NCBI RefSeq assembly: GCF_039566955.1
Contig: NZ_CP154796.1
Location: 5,704,001-5,768,000 of the forward strand
From: Micromonospora sp. DSM 45708
GTDB lineage: Bacteria > Actinomycetota > Actinomycetes > Mycobacteriales > Micromonosporaceae
Direction: 5' to 3'
Length of the DNA stretch: 64,000 bases
Shown: piece by piece, positions 17,982-29,129 of the stretch
Position numbering within the stretch: the first letter of the stretch is position 1
Layout: the number at the start of each line of letters is the position of its first letter
Made by a program: the position numbers and the translations under genes
Notes under the pieces: model-generated
What the model was told of the DNA's origin: nothing
What the model saw: only the letters and a program-made list of their open reading frames with translations
Database searches by the model: none

Positions 17982-19007
17982 TCATGACGGGCCGGCGGGT
18001 CGGGCGGGTACGGGTGGGCGCGGGCCGTTGACCTCGCGCCGGGGCTCGGGCAGCCGGCGTACGGAGACCGCCAGGCGGGACACCCGACGGCCGTCGAGCA
18101 CCAGCACCCGCAGCAGCCAGCCCTCCGGACCGGCGGCACCCGACCCGTCGGCCGGGTCACCGCGTACCGGCACCTCGTCACCGACCACCGGCAGGCGACC
18201 GAGCGCGGCCATCACGTACCCGCCGACCGTCTCGTACGGGCCGGCCGGCAGCGGCACTCCGGTGCGTTCGGCGAAGTCGGCCAGGTTGAGCCGGCCGTCG
18301 ACCACGGCGGGCAGGCCGGCCGGCCCTGGGTCGGACGGGCCGTGGCGCCCGTCGTGGATCTCCCCGACCAGCTCCTCCACCAGGTCCTCGCAGGTGACGA
18401 TGCCGGCGGTGCCGCCGTACTCGTCGACCACGACGGCCAGGTGGTGCCCTTCCCGGCGCATCTCGGTGAGCGCCGCGAGCACCCGCTTGCTGCCCGGCAG
18501 CCGCTTCACCTCGCGGGTCAACGCGCCGACCGCGACCCGACCGGCCGGCTCCGGCCGCAGCAGCACGTCGCGCAGGTGCACCAGACCGACCACGTCGTCG
18601 TGCGTGCCGTCCACCACCGGGTAGCGGGTGTGCGGGTCGGCGCGGACCAGCCGCTGCGCCTCGGCCACGGGCAGACCGGCGGCGAGGAACACCACCTCGG
18701 TGCGGGGCACCATCACCTCGCGGACCAGCCGCGCACCCGCCTCCAGCACCTCGTCGATGATCCGCCGCTCGTCCGGGTCGAGCAGCGTGTTGGCGGCGAC
18801 CAGGTCGCGCAGCTCGGCCTCGCTGATCCGTTCCCGCCCGGCGGTGGGACTCGCCCCGAGCAGGTCGGTCACCACCCGGGTGGCGCCGTCGGCGGCCCGC
18901 ACCACGAGCCGGGCCACGGCCCGGGCCAGCGGGCCGGATTCGCGTCGGGGCCGCCCCGACGGTCGCCGCCGGGGCCCGGGACCACCCGCTTCCCGCATGA
19001 CAAGCAT
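17982..19007 (-). CDS. CBS-pair protein with CorC/HlyC transporter-associated domain, lacking DUF21
   Basis: 341 aa. A tandem CBS pair (MVPRTEVVFLAAGLPVAEAQ to LVVEDY-like EYGGTAGIVTCEDLVEELVG, about residues 95-220) is followed by the CorC_HlyC domain (about 235-320). The usual N-terminal DUF21 membrane domain of CNNM/'hemolysin' proteins is absent; instead there are about 90 residues that are basic and then helical. This is the CorC-like soluble architecture, linked in the family to divalent-cation export or control. ATG 19007 used; another ATG lies at 18998. Divergent from galE. Confidence 0.85.
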   Translation of the reverse strand: MLVMREAGGPGPRRRPSGRPRRESGPLARAVARLVVRAADGATRVVTDLLGASPTAGRERISEAELRDLVAANTLLDPDERRIIDEVLEAGARLVREVMVPRTEVVFLAAGLPVAEAQRLVRADPHTRYPVVDGTHDDVVGLVHLRDVLLRPEPAGRVAVGALTREVKRLPGSKRVLAALTEMRREGHHLAVVVDEYGGTAGIVTCEDLVEELVGEIHDGRHGPSDPGPAGLPAVVDGRLNLADFAERTGVPLPAGPYETVGGYVMAALGRLPVVGDEVPVRGDPADGSGAAGPEGWLLRVLVLDGRRVSRLAVSVRRLPEPRREVNGPRPPVPARPAGPS

Positions 19008-19171
19008 GGTAGACAGCGACCGCCGGATGCCCGGCCCAATGTGCGGATCTGTTCAATCCTGGTGGATCGTGATGGAATGGGGTGACGCGCACTCGACCGT
19101 CGCGCCGTGGCCGCCGGCCGTAGGGTGATCACGAACGGCCGACACGGACGCGGCCAGGCAGGAGGATCGAC

Positions 19172-20154
19172 GTGAAACTGCTCGTCACCGGCGGCGCCGG
19201 CTACATCGGCAGCGTGGTGACCCGGATGCTGCTCGACCACGGCCACCAGGTGACCGTGCTGGACGACCTGCGCACCGGCCACCGCGAGGCGCTCGCCCCC
19301 GACGCCACCCACGTCGACCTGCCGGTGCACGAGGCCGCCCGGGTGCTCACCCCCGACGCCGGGTTCGACGGCGTGCTGCACTTCGCCGCCCTGATCGCCG
19401 CCGGCGAGTCGATGATCCGCCCCGAGCTCTACTGGCACACCAACACCGTCGGCTCGATCGCCCTGATCGACGCCGTCCGCGCCGCCCGGGTGCCCCGGAT
19501 GGTCTTCTCCTCGACCGCCGCCGTCTACGGCAACCCCACCGAGCTGCCCATCCCGGAGACCGCCGTCAAGGCACCCACCAACACGTACGGGGCGACCAAG
19601 CTGGCCGTCGACATGGCGCTCACCTCCGAGGCGGTCGCGCACGAGCTGGGCGCCGTCTCGCTGCGCTACTTCAACGTCGCCGGGGCGTACCTGCGCGACG
19701 GGACGGCGATCGGCGAACGGCACGACCCGGAGACGCACCTCATCCCGATCGCGCTCGACGTGGCCGCCGGCCGGCGCGAGAAGCTCCAACTCTTCGGCGA
19801 CGACTACCCCACCGTCGACGGCACCTGCGTCCGCGACTACATCCACGTGGAAGACCTGGCCCGCGCGCACCTGCTCGCGCTCGACGCCGCCACGCCGGGC
19901 CGGCACCGGATCTACAACCTGGGCAACGGCAACGGCTTCACCAACCGCCAGGTCGTCGACGTGGTCCGCGAGGTCACCGGCCACCCGGTGCCGGTCGAGG
20001 TGGCGCCACGTCGCGAGGGTGACCCCGCCGAGCTGGTCGCGTCGTCCGCGCTGGCCCGCGACGAGCTGGGCTGGGTGCCGGCGAAGGCGACCCTGCACGA
20101 CATGATCGGCGACGCCTGGGCGTTCTACCGCGAGCACCTCACCGGGCGAGCCTC

Positions 20155-20158
<4 letters not shown>
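19172..20158 (+). CDS. galE: UDP-glucose 4-epimerase
   Basis: 328 aa extended short-chain dehydrogenase that interconverts UDP-galactose and UDP-glucose. NAD-binding TGGAGYIGS sits at residues 6-14, the catalytic Ser/Thr in FSSTAAVYG, and the YxxxK pair in NTYGATKLAVD. Substrate-site sequence SLRYFNVAGAY and the C-terminal LGWVPAKATL are typical. GTG start 19172 with GGAGG 7 nt upstream. Its stop overlaps the galK start by 4 bp (ATGA), so GalE and GalK form a Leloir-pathway operon; galT is not here. Confidence 0.94.
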
Positions 20159-21315
<1,157 letters not shown>

Positions 21316-21339
21316 CCCCCGCCCCGCCTGCGCGCCCCT

Positions 21340-21393
21340 GATTCACGGAAAGAGTGGCCATCCACGCTCGGATGGCCACTCTTTCCGTGAATC
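21340..21393. terminator. Perfect 24-bp inverted repeat, bidirectional terminator
   Basis: Two perfectly complementary 24-nt arms (21340-21363 and 21370-21393) flank a 6-nt loop. It sits between the convergent galK and cysN genes and would stop transcription from both sides. The arm contains GTGGCCATCC next to the loop. Confidence 0.9.
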
Positions 21394-21431
21394 TGCGCGA
21401 CGCGGGGAGGCGCGACGCGGGGAGGGGCGTG

Positions 21432-22736
21432 TCAGGTGGCTTCGACGATCATGCCGGCGCCTACCGTACGGTTCGTCGCCTCGTCGATGATGACGAAACC
21501 GCCGGTGGTGCGGTTGCGGCGGTACTCGTCGGCGAGCAGCGGCACCGTCGTGCGCAGCCGGACCCGGCCGATCTCGTTCAGCTTCAGCTCGGCCGCCGTC
21601 TCGTCCCGGTGCAACGAGTTGACGTCCAGCCGGTAGTGCAGCTCCCGCACGATCGTGCGCGCCGAACGGGTGGTGTGCTTGATCGCGTACCGGCCGCCGA
21701 CCTGCAACGGCCGGCTCTCGTCCATCCAGCAGACCATCGCCTCGATGTCCTGCGCGACCATCGGGGCGTTGTTCGGCCGGCAGATCAGGTCACCCCGGGA
21801 GATGTCGATCTCGTCGGTCAGCCGGACCGTCACCGACATCGGCGGGAACGCCTCGTCCACCGGGCCGTCGGCCGTCTCCACCGAGGCGATCCGGCTGGTG
21901 AACCCGGACGGCAGCACCATCACCTCGTCGCCCGGCTTGAGCACGCCGGACGCCACCTGGCCGGCATAACCCCGGTAGTCGGTGACGGTGGTGGACTGCG
22001 GCCGGATCACGTACTGCACCGGGAACCGGACGTCGACCAGGTTCCGGTCCGAGGCGATGTGCACCCGCTCCAGGTGGTGCAGCAGCGACGGGCCCTCGTA
22101 CCAGGGCATGTTCTCCGAGCGGGTGACGATGTTGTCGCCGCGCAGCGCGGAGATCGGCACCACGGTCAGGTCCGGCGCGTCGAGCTTCGCGGCGAACGCG
22201 GTGAACTCGTCGGCGATCCGCTCGAACACCTCCTGCGACCAGTCGACCAGGTCCATCTTGTTGACGCACAGGACCAGGTGCGGCACCCGCAGCAGCGAGC
22301 AGAGGAACGCGTGCCGGCGCGACTGCTCCACCAGGCCCTTGCGCGCGTCCACCAGGATCAGCGCCAGGTCGGCCGTGGACGCGCCGGTGACCATGTTCCG
22401 GGTGTACTGGATGTGCCCCGGCGTGTCGGCGATGATGAACTTCCGCCGCGGCGTGGCGAAGTAGCGGTACGCCACGTCGATGGTGATGCCCTGCTCCCGC
22501 TCGGCGCGCAGGCCGTCGGTGAGCAGCGCCAGGTTGGTGTATTCGTCGCCCCGCGCCGCGCTGACCGCCTCGACCGCGGCGAGCTGGTCGCTGAAGAGCG
22601 ACTTCGTGTCGTACAGCAGCCGACCGATCAGGGTCGACTTGCCGTCGTCGACGCTGCCGGCGGTGGCGAACCGCAGCAGGTCCATCGGCCGTGCGGCGGT
22701 CTCACCGTCGGCCGGCGCCAAGGTGTCGACACTCAT
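21432..22736 (-). CDS. cysN: Sulfate adenylyltransferase GTPase subunit
   Basis: 434 aa regulatory subunit that couples GTP hydrolysis to formation of adenosine 5'-phosphosulfate by CysD. The GTPase boxes are complete: GSVDDGKST (about 28-36), DTPGHIQYTRNM, and CVNKMDLV. Domains II and III follow as in elongation factor 1-alpha. At this length it lacks the APS kinase (CysC) domain fused in mycobacterial CysNC, so phosphorylation of APS, if present, is encoded elsewhere. ATG 22736 shares one base with the cysD stop (TGATG), which gives coupled translation of the two subunits. Confidence 0.94.
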   Translation of the reverse strand: MSVDTLAPADGETAARPMDLLRFATAGSVDDGKSTLIGRLLYDTKSLFSDQLAAVEAVSAARGDEYTNLALLTDGLRAEREQGITIDVAYRYFATPRRKFIIADTPGHIQYTRNMVTGASTADLALILVDARKGLVEQSRRHAFLCSLLRVPHLVLCVNKMDLVDWSQEVFERIADEFTAFAAKLDAPDLTVVPISALRGDNIVTRSENMPWYEGPSLLHHLERVHIASDRNLVDVRFPVQYVIRPQSTTVTDYRGYAGQVASGVLKPGDEVMVLPSGFTSRIASVETADGPVDEAFPPMSVTVRLTDEIDISRGDLICRPNNAPMVAQDIEAMVCWMDESRPLQVGGRYAIKHTTRSARTIVRELHYRLDVNSLHRDETAAELKLNEIGRVRLRTTVPLLADEYRRNRTTGGFVIIDEATNRTVGAGMIVEAT

Positions 22737-23647
22737 CAGAAGTAGCCCTCTCGCTTACGGTCCTCCATGGCGGCCTCGCTGACCCGGTCGTCGCCGCGCG
22801 TCGCGCCGCGCTCGGTGATCCGGGTGGCGGCCACTTCCTCGATCACCTTCTCCACCGTGTCGGCGTCCGAGCGGACCGCCGCGGTGCAGGAGGCGTCACC
22901 CACGGTCCGGTACCGCACCTGGGCCTTGAACGGCTGCTCACCGACGCGGGCCCGGAAGAACTCGTTGACCGCGTAGAACATGCCGTCGCGCTCGATCACC
23001 TCGCGCTCGTGCGCGAAGTAGATCGCCGGCAGCGGAATCCGCTCCCGGGCGATGTAGTGCCAGACGTCCAGCTCGGTCCAGTTGGAGAGCGGGAACACCC
23101 GGATCGACTCGCCGGGGTGGTGCCGGCCGTTGTACAGCGACCACAGCTCCGGGCGCTGGTTCTTGGGGTCCCACTGGCCGAACTCGTCGCGGAAGCTGAA
23201 CACCCGCTCCTTGGCCCGGGCCTTCTCCTCGTCCCGCCGGGCGCCGCCGAAGAGCGCGTCGAAGCGGTGCTTCTCCACCGCGTCGAGCAGCACCGGCGTC
23301 TGGATGCGGTTGCGCATGCCGTCGGCCGACTCGCGGACCATGCCCTTGTTCAGCGCCTCCGGCACGCTGGCCACGATGAGGTGCAGGCCCAGCTCGGCCA
23401 CCCGCTGGTCGCGGTAGTCGAGCACCTCGGGGAAATTGTGCCCGGTGTCCACATGCATCACCGGGAACGGGATGTTGGCGGGCGCGAACGCCTTCTGCGC
23501 CAACCGGAGCATCACGATCGAGTCCTTGCCACCGGAGAAGAGCAGAACCGGCCGCTCCATCTCGGCGACGACCTCGCGCATCACGAAGATGCTCTCCGCC
23601 TCGAGCGCGTCGAGGTGCGACACCTGGTACGCGGCGGGGGCCGTCAT
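22736..23647 (-). CDS. cysD: Sulfate adenylyltransferase catalytic subunit
   Basis: 303 aa PAPS-reductase-like enzyme that adenylates sulfate with ATP. The PP-loop SGGKDSIVML sits at about residues 38-47; HVDTGHNFPEV, and RVFPLSNWTELDVW follow as in the family, and the conserved KREGYF closes the protein. ATG 23647 gives the usual MTAPAAYQVSHLDALE opening; the frame runs open to 23755 without support. It follows cysQ by 80 bp on the same strand and is coupled to cysN. Confidence 0.94.
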   Translation of the reverse strand: MTAPAAYQVSHLDALEAESIFVMREVVAEMERPVLLFSGGKDSIVMLRLAQKAFAPANIPFPVMHVDTGHNFPEVLDYRDQRVAELGLHLIVASVPEALNKGMVRESADGMRNRIQTPVLLDAVEKHRFDALFGGARRDEEKARAKERVFSFRDEFGQWDPKNQRPELWSLYNGRHHPGESIRVFPLSNWTELDVWHYIARERIPLPAIYFAHEREVIERDGMFYAVNEFFRARVGEQPFKAQVRYRTVGDASCTAAVRSDADTVEKVIEEVAATRITERGATRGDDRVSEAAMEDRKREGYF

Positions 23648-23726
23648 GACACGAACTCGATTCGCTCGGATCCGTACATCGGATTCCAGACCTTTCCGGT
23701 CGGAGTCGTGAAGAAGAACGCTCAGG

Positions 23727-24560
23727 TTACCCGGAACGACGCTGCAACGCCGCAAGCAACCGACTCGCGAGATCCTTGCGGCAGACCAGCAGATCGGGTA
23801 GGCGCGGGTCGGCCTCGTTGTATTTCAGCGCAGAACCGTCGATCCGGGAAGCGTGCAGTCCGGTGGCCGTCGCCACAGCGACCGGAGCGGCCGAGTCCCA
23901 CTCGTACTGGCCGCCGGCGTGGATGTACGCGTCGACCTCGCCGGTCACCACCGCGGCGATCTTCGCACCCGCCGAGCCCATCGGAACCAGATGAGCGCCG
24001 ACGTCCTCTGCCAGATCGGTCAGGAAAACCGGCGGACGGCTACGGCTGACCGCCAATCGGATGGCCCGCCCGGCGCCCGCCGTCGCCGCCTCCACCGTCA
24101 TCGGCGGGTACGCCGGCGGGTAGTCCGTACCCAACACCCGATGCTGCGCCGGCAGGCCCACCGCGCCCGCCACCAGACCGTGCGGCGTGGACGCGTGCCG
24201 CGACCAGAGCGCCACGTGCACCGCCCAGTCCGCGCGCCCCTCCTCCGCGTACTCCCGGGTGCCGTCCAGCGGGTCGACGATCCACACCCGGTCCGCGGTC
24301 AGCCGGGACATCGCCTCGCGGCTCACCTCGGCCGTCCAGGCCAGCCGCGAGCCCTCGTCCTCCTCCGACAACACCGCGTCCGCCGGCCGCCACCGCGCCA
24401 ACTCGGTCCGGATCAGGTCGTGCGAGACCTTGTCCCCGGCCGACGTCAGCGCCCCGGCGTCCGCGAAGCCCAGCTCCGCGCGCAGACCGGTCAACGCCTG
24501 CCCGGCCCGCGACGCCAGCCAGCGGGCGAACGCGCCGTCGATCATCGGAGGACTGCCCAT
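23727..24560 (-). CDS. cysQ: 3'(2'),5'-bisphosphate nucleotidase
   Basis: 277 aa member of the inositol monophosphatase superfamily. It would remove the 3'-phosphate of PAP, the inhibitory by-product of sulfate activation, or control PAPS. Metal-binding motifs are present in order: LSEEDE (about residues 65-70), WIVDPLDGT (about 93-101) and EWDSAAPVAVA (about 222). Position directly before cysD-cysN supports the PAP(S) substrate over inositol phosphate. ATG 24560 is used; the ATG five codons later is possible. Confidence 0.9.
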   Translation of the reverse strand: MGSPPMIDGAFARWLASRAGQALTGLRAELGFADAGALTSAGDKVSHDLIRTELARWRPADAVLSEEDEGSRLAWTAEVSREAMSRLTADRVWIVDPLDGTREYAEEGRADWAVHVALWSRHASTPHGLVAGAVGLPAQHRVLGTDYPPAYPPMTVEAATAGAGRAIRLAVSRSRPPVFLTDLAEDVGAHLVPMGSAGAKIAAVVTGEVDAYIHAGGQYEWDSAAPVAVATATGLHASRIDGSALKYNEADPRLPDLLVCRKDLASRLLAALQRRSG

Positions 24561-24634
24561 GGTGTCACCGCTCCCGTCGCCGGCTTCGCTCGCGTCGCGA
24601 GGCGCAGACTACCGGCCGGCACCTCAGGAGCCGG

Positions 24635-25225
24635 TCAAGCCCCGTGGTACAGGTTCTGCGTCGGCTCCACACCCTTGGTGACCACCGACTCCACCACGTC
24701 CGCCGCGCGGTCGACCAGGAACTCCAGCTCCTTGCGCTCCGCGCCGGAGAAATCCGAGAGTACGTAGTCGGCCGGGTCCTGCCGGCCCGGCGGCCGTCCG
24801 ATGCCGAACCGCACCCGGACGTAGTCCTTCGTGCCCAGCGACTTCGACATCGACCGCAGGCCGTTGTGGCCGCCCTCGCCGCCGCCGCACTTCACCCGCA
24901 CCTGCCCGTAGCCGATGTCCAGCTCGTCGTGCACCGCGATCACCCGTGCCGGCGGGATCTTGTGGAACTGCGCCAGCCCGGCCACCGGACCACCGGAGAG
25001 GTTCATGTAGGTCAGCGGCTTCACCAGCACCAGCTTCGGGCCGCCGAACCCCAGCCGCCCCTCGGCCACCACCGCCACCGCCCGCTTGTGCCGGCCGAAC
25101 TTCGCGCCCAGCCGGGCGGCCAGCAGATCGGCCACCATGAACCCGACGTTGTGCCGGTTGTCCGCGTACTCCCGACCGGGGTTGCCCAGGCCGACCACCA
25201 GCCACGGCCCCGCCTCGTCCGTCAC
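24635..25225 (-). CDS. pth: Peptidyl-tRNA hydrolase
   Basis: 196 aa enzyme that frees tRNA from peptidyl-tRNAs dropped by stalled ribosomes. The family signature is complete: [11 protein letters not shown] (10-20), catalytic His25 in [18 protein letters not shown] near 70, HDELDI near 98, and [12 protein letters not shown] near 113. GTG 25225 is the start. It is downstream of rplY on the same strand, the order also seen in mycobacteria (Rv1015c-Rv1014c), with a hairpin between them. Confidence 0.96.
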   Translation of the reverse strand: MTDEAGPWLVVGLGNPGREYADNRHNVGFMVADLLAARLGAKFGRHKRAVAVVAEGRLGFGGPKLVLVKPLTYMNLSGGPVAGLAQFHKIPPARVIAVHDELDIGYGQVRVKCGGGEGGHNGLRSMSKSLGTKDYVRVRFGIGRPPGRQDPADYVLSDFSGAERKELEFLVDRAADVVESVVTKGVEPTQNLYHGA

Positions 25226-25273
25226 CCCGACGCCCCTTCCCGCTCGCTTCCCCGACGACCCGTCCCGATACGC

Positions 25274-25308
25274 CGACAGGCGCCCCCGGACACCGGGGAC
25301 GCCTGTCG
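25274..25308 (-). terminator. Hairpin between rplY and pth
   Basis: CGACAGGCG and CGCCTGTCG arms with an inner GC-rich stem lie 18 bp after the rplY stop. There is no U-tract; pth is only 49 bp further on, so termination is likely partial. Confidence 0.65.
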
Positions 25309-25325
25309 CACAGCCTGCGGACCGA

Positions 25326-26021
25326 TCAGGCCTCGGTCTTCGCCTCGGCCGGAGCCTCGGCGCCCTCGGCGGCCGGAGCGCCCTCCGGCGCCTCGGCGGT
25401 CTCCTCGCCGGTCTCGGCCTCGGCCTCCTCGGTGGCCTCCTCGACCTCGGGGAGGGTGGCCTCGAGCTGCTCGGCGGTCGGGGCGGCGGTCACCGAGGCG
25501 ACCGGCAGCTCACTGTCGGCGGCCAGTTCGACACCGGACGGCAGCTCGACGTCGGCGGCGGTGATCGTGGTGCCCGCCTCGGCGCCCTCGATCGACGCCT
25601 CCAGGTGGTCCGGCACCTTCGTCGCGTCGGCGGTCACCGACAGGGTGTCGTGGTCGTGCACGATCAGGGTGTCCCGCGCGGCCTCGCCGGTGAGCTGGAC
25701 CGGGACCTCGACGGTGACCTTCTCGCCGCGGCGGACCAGCAGCAGGTCCACGTGCTCGAAGGTGTCCTTGATCGGGTCGCGCTGGATCGCCTTCGGCAGC
25801 GCCAGCACCTGGGTGCCGTCGCTGACCTCGATCGCGAAGAGCTGGTTCGCGCCGCCCTTGCGGATCGCGGCGGCGAACTCACGCGCCGGAAGCGCGATGT
25901 GCTTGGGCTTCTCGCCGTGGCCGTACAGCACGGCAGGCACCTTGCCGGCCCGGCGGGTACGACGGGCACCACCCTTGCCGAACTCGGTACGGGGCTCGGC
26001 GCTGATCTTTACCTCGGACAC
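25326..26021 (-). CDS. rplY: 50S ribosomal protein L25/general stress protein Ctc
   Basis: 231 aa 5S-rRNA-binding ribosomal protein of the long Ctc type. The N-terminal L25 domain runs from [13 protein letters not shown] to about residue 95; the beta C-terminal TL5 domain follows to about 190; the last 45 residues are an Ala/Glu-rich acidic tail of no known fold. GTG 26021 is chosen because AGGAG lies 7 nt upstream and it opens on [11 protein letters not shown]; the frame is open to 26120. Lies between prs and pth as in other actinobacteria. Confidence 0.94.
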   Translation of the reverse strand: MSEVKISAEPRTEFGKGGARRTRRAGKVPAVLYGHGEKPKHIALPAREFAAAIRKGGANQLFAIEVSDGTQVLALPKAIQRDPIKDTFEHVDLLLVRRGEKVTVEVPVQLTGEAARDTLIVHDHDTLSVTADATKVPDHLEASIEGAEAGTTITAADVELPSGVELAADSELPVASVTAAPTAEQLEATLPEVEEATEEAEAETGEETAEAPEGAPAAEGAEAPAEAKTEA

Positions 26022-26306
26022 GGGGAAACTCCTGATGCTTCGCTGCGGCGGCTTGTCGTCTGGCGGTGCTGGGCGAGGGGCTCGCTGGGGCTCAAGGTCA
26101 TGAACGACCGCCCGGAGCACCGCGTCGATGACGGCGCCTCCGCGCGGTGCTATTCAGCAGCCCGCCGGGCACCCTCGCCGTGGCAACCGGACCAGTCTAC
26201 CCGAGCGATTTCCGCGCCTGCCGGCAGTCCCCCATTATCACCGCGCCGGCCGGCCCGCAGCGCAACGGCCCGGCCGCCGGACCACGCCGGCGACCGGACC
26301 CCGCGG
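26022..26306. other. Intergenic region upstream of rplY
   Basis: 285 bp between prs and rplY. Apart from the rplY ribosome site (AGGAG near 26029) I see no convincing promoter, operator or hairpin. Confidence 0.4.
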
Positions 26307-27287
26307 TCAGCTCAGGCCACCGAACAGGGTGGTCACCGAGCCGTCGTCGAAGACCTCCCGGATCGCCCGCGCCAGCAGCGGGGCGATCGACAGCACGGTC
26401 AACTTGTCGAGCTGCTTCTCCGGCGGCAACGGCAGCGTGTTCGTCACCACGACCTCGCTGATCGGGCTGTTCTTCAGCCGCTCCGTCGCCGGGTCCGACA
26501 GCAGCGCGTGCGTCGACGCGACCACGATCTCCGCCGCCCCGGACTCCTTCAGGATGTCCGCCGCCTTGGAGATCGTGCCGCCGGTGTCGATCATGTCGTC
26601 CACGATCAGGCACACCCGGCCCTCGACCTCGCCGACCACGCGGTTCGCCACCACCTGGTTCGGCTTCATCGGGTCCCGGGTCTTGTGGATGAACGCCAGC
26701 GGGCACCCACCGAGCCGGTCCGTCCAGCGCTCCGCCACGCGCACCCGGCCCGAGTCCGGCGCCACCACCGTCATCGGCCGGCCCGCGTACTTGTGCTCCA
26801 CGTACTCGGCCAGCACGTCCATCGCGAACAGGTGGTCCACCGGGCCGTCGAAGAAGCCCTGGATCTGCGCCGTGTGCAGATCCACGGTCAGGATCCGGTT
26901 CGCGCCCGCCGTCTTCAGCAGGTCGGCCACCAGCCGCGCCGAGATCGGCTCGCGACCCCGGTGCTTCTTGTCCTGCCGCGAGTAGGGATAGAACGGCAAC
27001 ACCACGGTGATCCGCTTGGCCGAACCGCGCTTCAGCGCGTCCACCATGATCAGGGTCTCCATGACCCACGTGTTCACCCCGTGCGTCACGGACTGCACCA
27101 CGAAGGCGTCCGAACCACGGACCGAGTCCTTGAACCGTACGAAGATCTCACCGTTCGCGAACTCGTACGCGTCGGCGGGCGTCGGCGCGACGCCGAGCAC
27201 CTCACCGATCTCCTTGGCCAGCTCCGGAAAACCCCTCCCGGAGAAGAGCATCAGGCTCTTGCGGTTTTCGGCGACGATGCTGCCCAT
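26307..27287 (-). CDS. prs: Ribose-phosphate pyrophosphokinase
   Basis: 326 aa enzyme making PRPP from ribose 5-phosphate and ATP for nucleotide, His and Trp synthesis. Class I features: the flexible-loop region and catalytic HTAQIQGFF, the PP site GGxxK-like LGGCPLAFIHK, and the PRPP-binding VCLIVDDMIDTGGT near residue 225. Length is standard. ATG 27287. It is 110 bp after glmU on the same strand; glmU and prs are adjacent in many bacteria. Confidence 0.95.
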   Translation of the reverse strand: MGSIVAENRKSLMLFSGRGFPELAKEIGEVLGVAPTPADAYEFANGEIFVRFKDSVRGSDAFVVQSVTHGVNTWVMETLIMVDALKRGSAKRITVVLPFYPYSRQDKKHRGREPISARLVADLLKTAGANRILTVDLHTAQIQGFFDGPVDHLFAMDVLAEYVEHKYAGRPMTVVAPDSGRVRVAERWTDRLGGCPLAFIHKTRDPMKPNQVVANRVVGEVEGRVCLIVDDMIDTGGTISKAADILKESGAAEIVVASTHALLSDPATERLKNSPISEVVVTNTLPLPPEKQLDKLTVLSIAPLLARAIREVFDDGSVTTLFGGLS

Positions 27288-27397
27288 GGGCCCGTCTGCT
27301 CCCGTATGTCGGTGGTACCCGGCGGGGCCGGGGACTGTTCGGTTGCAGTATCCCCCGGGTTCACCGGCCCACCCACCGCCCGGCGGTCCCCGTGGAT

Positions 27398-28861
27398 TCA
27401 GTCACCTTCGCTTGCGGCCCCGCCCGGCTCCGACGCACCCTCCCGGGCCTGCCGCGCCGCGTCCGCAGCCGCCGTGCCGGCCCGCTTGCGCAGCACCCAG
27501 CCCTCCACGTTGCGCTGCTGACCACGCGCCACCGCCATCGCGCCCGGCGGCACGTCCGCGATGATCACCGAACCGGCCGCGGTGTACGCGCCGTCGCCCA
27601 CCCGCACCGGCGCCACGAACATGTTGTCCGCCCCGGTACGCGCGTGACTGCCGATCGTGGTGTGGTGCTTGTGCACCCCGTCGTAGTTGACGAAGACCGT
27701 GGCGGCGCCGATGTTGCTGTGGTCGCCGATCGTCGCGTCCCCCACGTACGACAGGTGGGGCACCTTCGAGCCCTCGCCGATCGTCGCCTTCTTGGTCTCC
27801 ACGAACGTGCCGACCTTCGCCTTGCGGGCCAGCCGCGACTCCGGCCGCAGGTACGCGTACGGGCCGACGCTGGCCTGCGGGCCCACCTCGGCGCCCACCG
27901 CGTGGCTGCGCACCACGCTCGCGCCCTCGCCCACCGCGGTGTCGACGAGCGTGGTGTCCGGACCGACCGAAGCGCCCGCGCCGATCGTCGTGGCGCCCTG
28001 CAACTGGGTGTTCTGGTCGATCACGGCGTCCCGCTCCAGCGTCACCGTCACGTCGATCCAGGTGGTGTGCGGGTCGAGGATGCTCACGCCGGTACGCATC
28101 CAGCCCTCGTTCACCCGGTCGCGCAGCAGCCGGCGCAGCCCGGCCAGCTCCACCCGGTCGTTGCAGCCCAGCGTCTCCACGTGGTCGGCCGCCCGGTGCA
28201 CCGCCACCGGCTCGCCCGCGTCCCGGAGCAGCGCGAAGACGTCGGTGAGGTACTCCTCGCCCTGGTCGTTGTCGGTGGAGAGCTTGCCCAGCGCCTCCCG
28301 GAGCCGGGCCAGGTCGAACGCGTAGATGCCCGCGTTGATCTCCCGCAGCGCGCGCTGCTGCGGCGTGGCGTCGCGCTCCTCGACGATCTGCGCCAACCGC
28401 CCGTCCGTGTCCCGCACGATCCGGCCCAGGCCGGTCGGGTCCGGCACCTCGGCGGCCAGCACGGTCGCCGCCGCGGCGGCCTCCTCGTGCGCCGCGACCA
28501 GGGCCGCGACGGTCTCCGGCCGCAGCAGCGGCACGTCGCCGTTGATCACCACGACGGTGCCGGTGGCGTCCGGCACCGCGTCCAGCGCGATGCGGACCGC
28601 GTGCCCGGTGCCGAGCTGGCGCTCCTGGAGCACGGGTGTGGCCCCGGGGGCCACCTCGGTCAGGTGCGCCCGCACCTGGTCGGCGCCGTGGCCGACCACC
28701 ACCACGGTGCGGTCCGCGCCGAGCGGCTCGGCCGCGGCCAGGACGTGACCGAGCAGGGTGCGGCCGAGCAGCGGGTGCAGCACCTTGGGCAGGGACGACT
28801 TCATCCGCTTGCCCTCACCGGCGGCGAGCACGACAACGGTGCGGAGGTGGGGCTGGGACAC
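27398..28861 (-). CDS. glmU: Bifunctional UDP-N-acetylglucosamine pyrophosphorylase / glucosamine-1-phosphate acetyltransferase
   Basis: 487 aa enzyme for the last two steps to UDP-GlcNAc, the peptidoglycan precursor. The uridyltransferase half starts with VVLAAGEGKRMKSSLPKVLH (about 8-27) and has NGDVPLL; the left-handed beta-helix half shows repeated hexapeptides and the acetyl-CoA site region TIGSHARTGADNMFVAPV. The C-terminal 30 residues are an actinobacterial Ala-rich extension. GTG 28861. Next to tRNA-Gln upstream and prs downstream. Confidence 0.96.
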   Translation of the reverse strand: MSQPHLRTVVVLAAGEGKRMKSSLPKVLHPLLGRTLLGHVLAAAEPLGADRTVVVVGHGADQVRAHLTEVAPGATPVLQERQLGTGHAVRIALDAVPDATGTVVVINGDVPLLRPETVAALVAAHEEAAAAATVLAAEVPDPTGLGRIVRDTDGRLAQIVEERDATPQQRALREINAGIYAFDLARLREALGKLSTDNDQGEEYLTDVFALLRDAGEPVAVHRAADHVETLGCNDRVELAGLRRLLRDRVNEGWMRTGVSILDPHTTWIDVTVTLERDAVIDQNTQLQGATTIGAGASVGPDTTLVDTAVGEGASVVRSHAVGAEVGPQASVGPYAYLRPESRLARKAKVGTFVETKKATIGEGSKVPHLSYVGDATIGDHSNIGAATVFVNYDGVHKHHTTIGSHARTGADNMFVAPVRVGDGAYTAAGSVIIADVPPGAMAVARGQQRNVEGWVLRKRAGTAAADAARQAREGASEPGGAASEGD

Positions 28862-28963
28862 GACGTGGCTCCCGTCGGGACGGCGACAGTCTCGCGGTCA
28901 TGCTAACCAGAGCAGCGGGCAGCTTGCCGCGTACCCCACGAAGGGCACCTATACCTGGAACTG

Positions 28964-29035
28964 CTCGGCCGCCAGGATTCGAACCTGAAACACAAGAACC
29001 AAAATCTTGGGTGTTGCCAGTTACACCACGGCCGA
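28964..29035 (-). tRNA. tRNA-Gln (anticodon TTG)
   Basis: 72-nt cloverleaf read on the minus strand. The 7-bp acceptor stem TCGGCCG/CGGCCGA is perfect; the anticodon loop TTTTGGT between CAAGA and TCTTG gives TTG; the T-arm carries GGTTCGAATCC. CCA is not encoded. It reads CAA (and CAG by wobble) codons and lies 102 bp upstream of glmU on the same strand. Confidence 0.93.
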
Positions 29036-29129
29036 AGGGAACGCTGACAGCTTACCGGGTCTCGCTCACCTCCGGACGCCTCGGATCGGGCGCATCGCCA
29101 CGCGGGCGAGCCACTCCGCTGCCGGCCGT

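Noticed and set aside
23648..23726. Riboswitch or promoter in front of cysD
   Set aside because: Only 79 bp, no conserved aptamer sequence; cysD is probably co-transcribed with cysQ.
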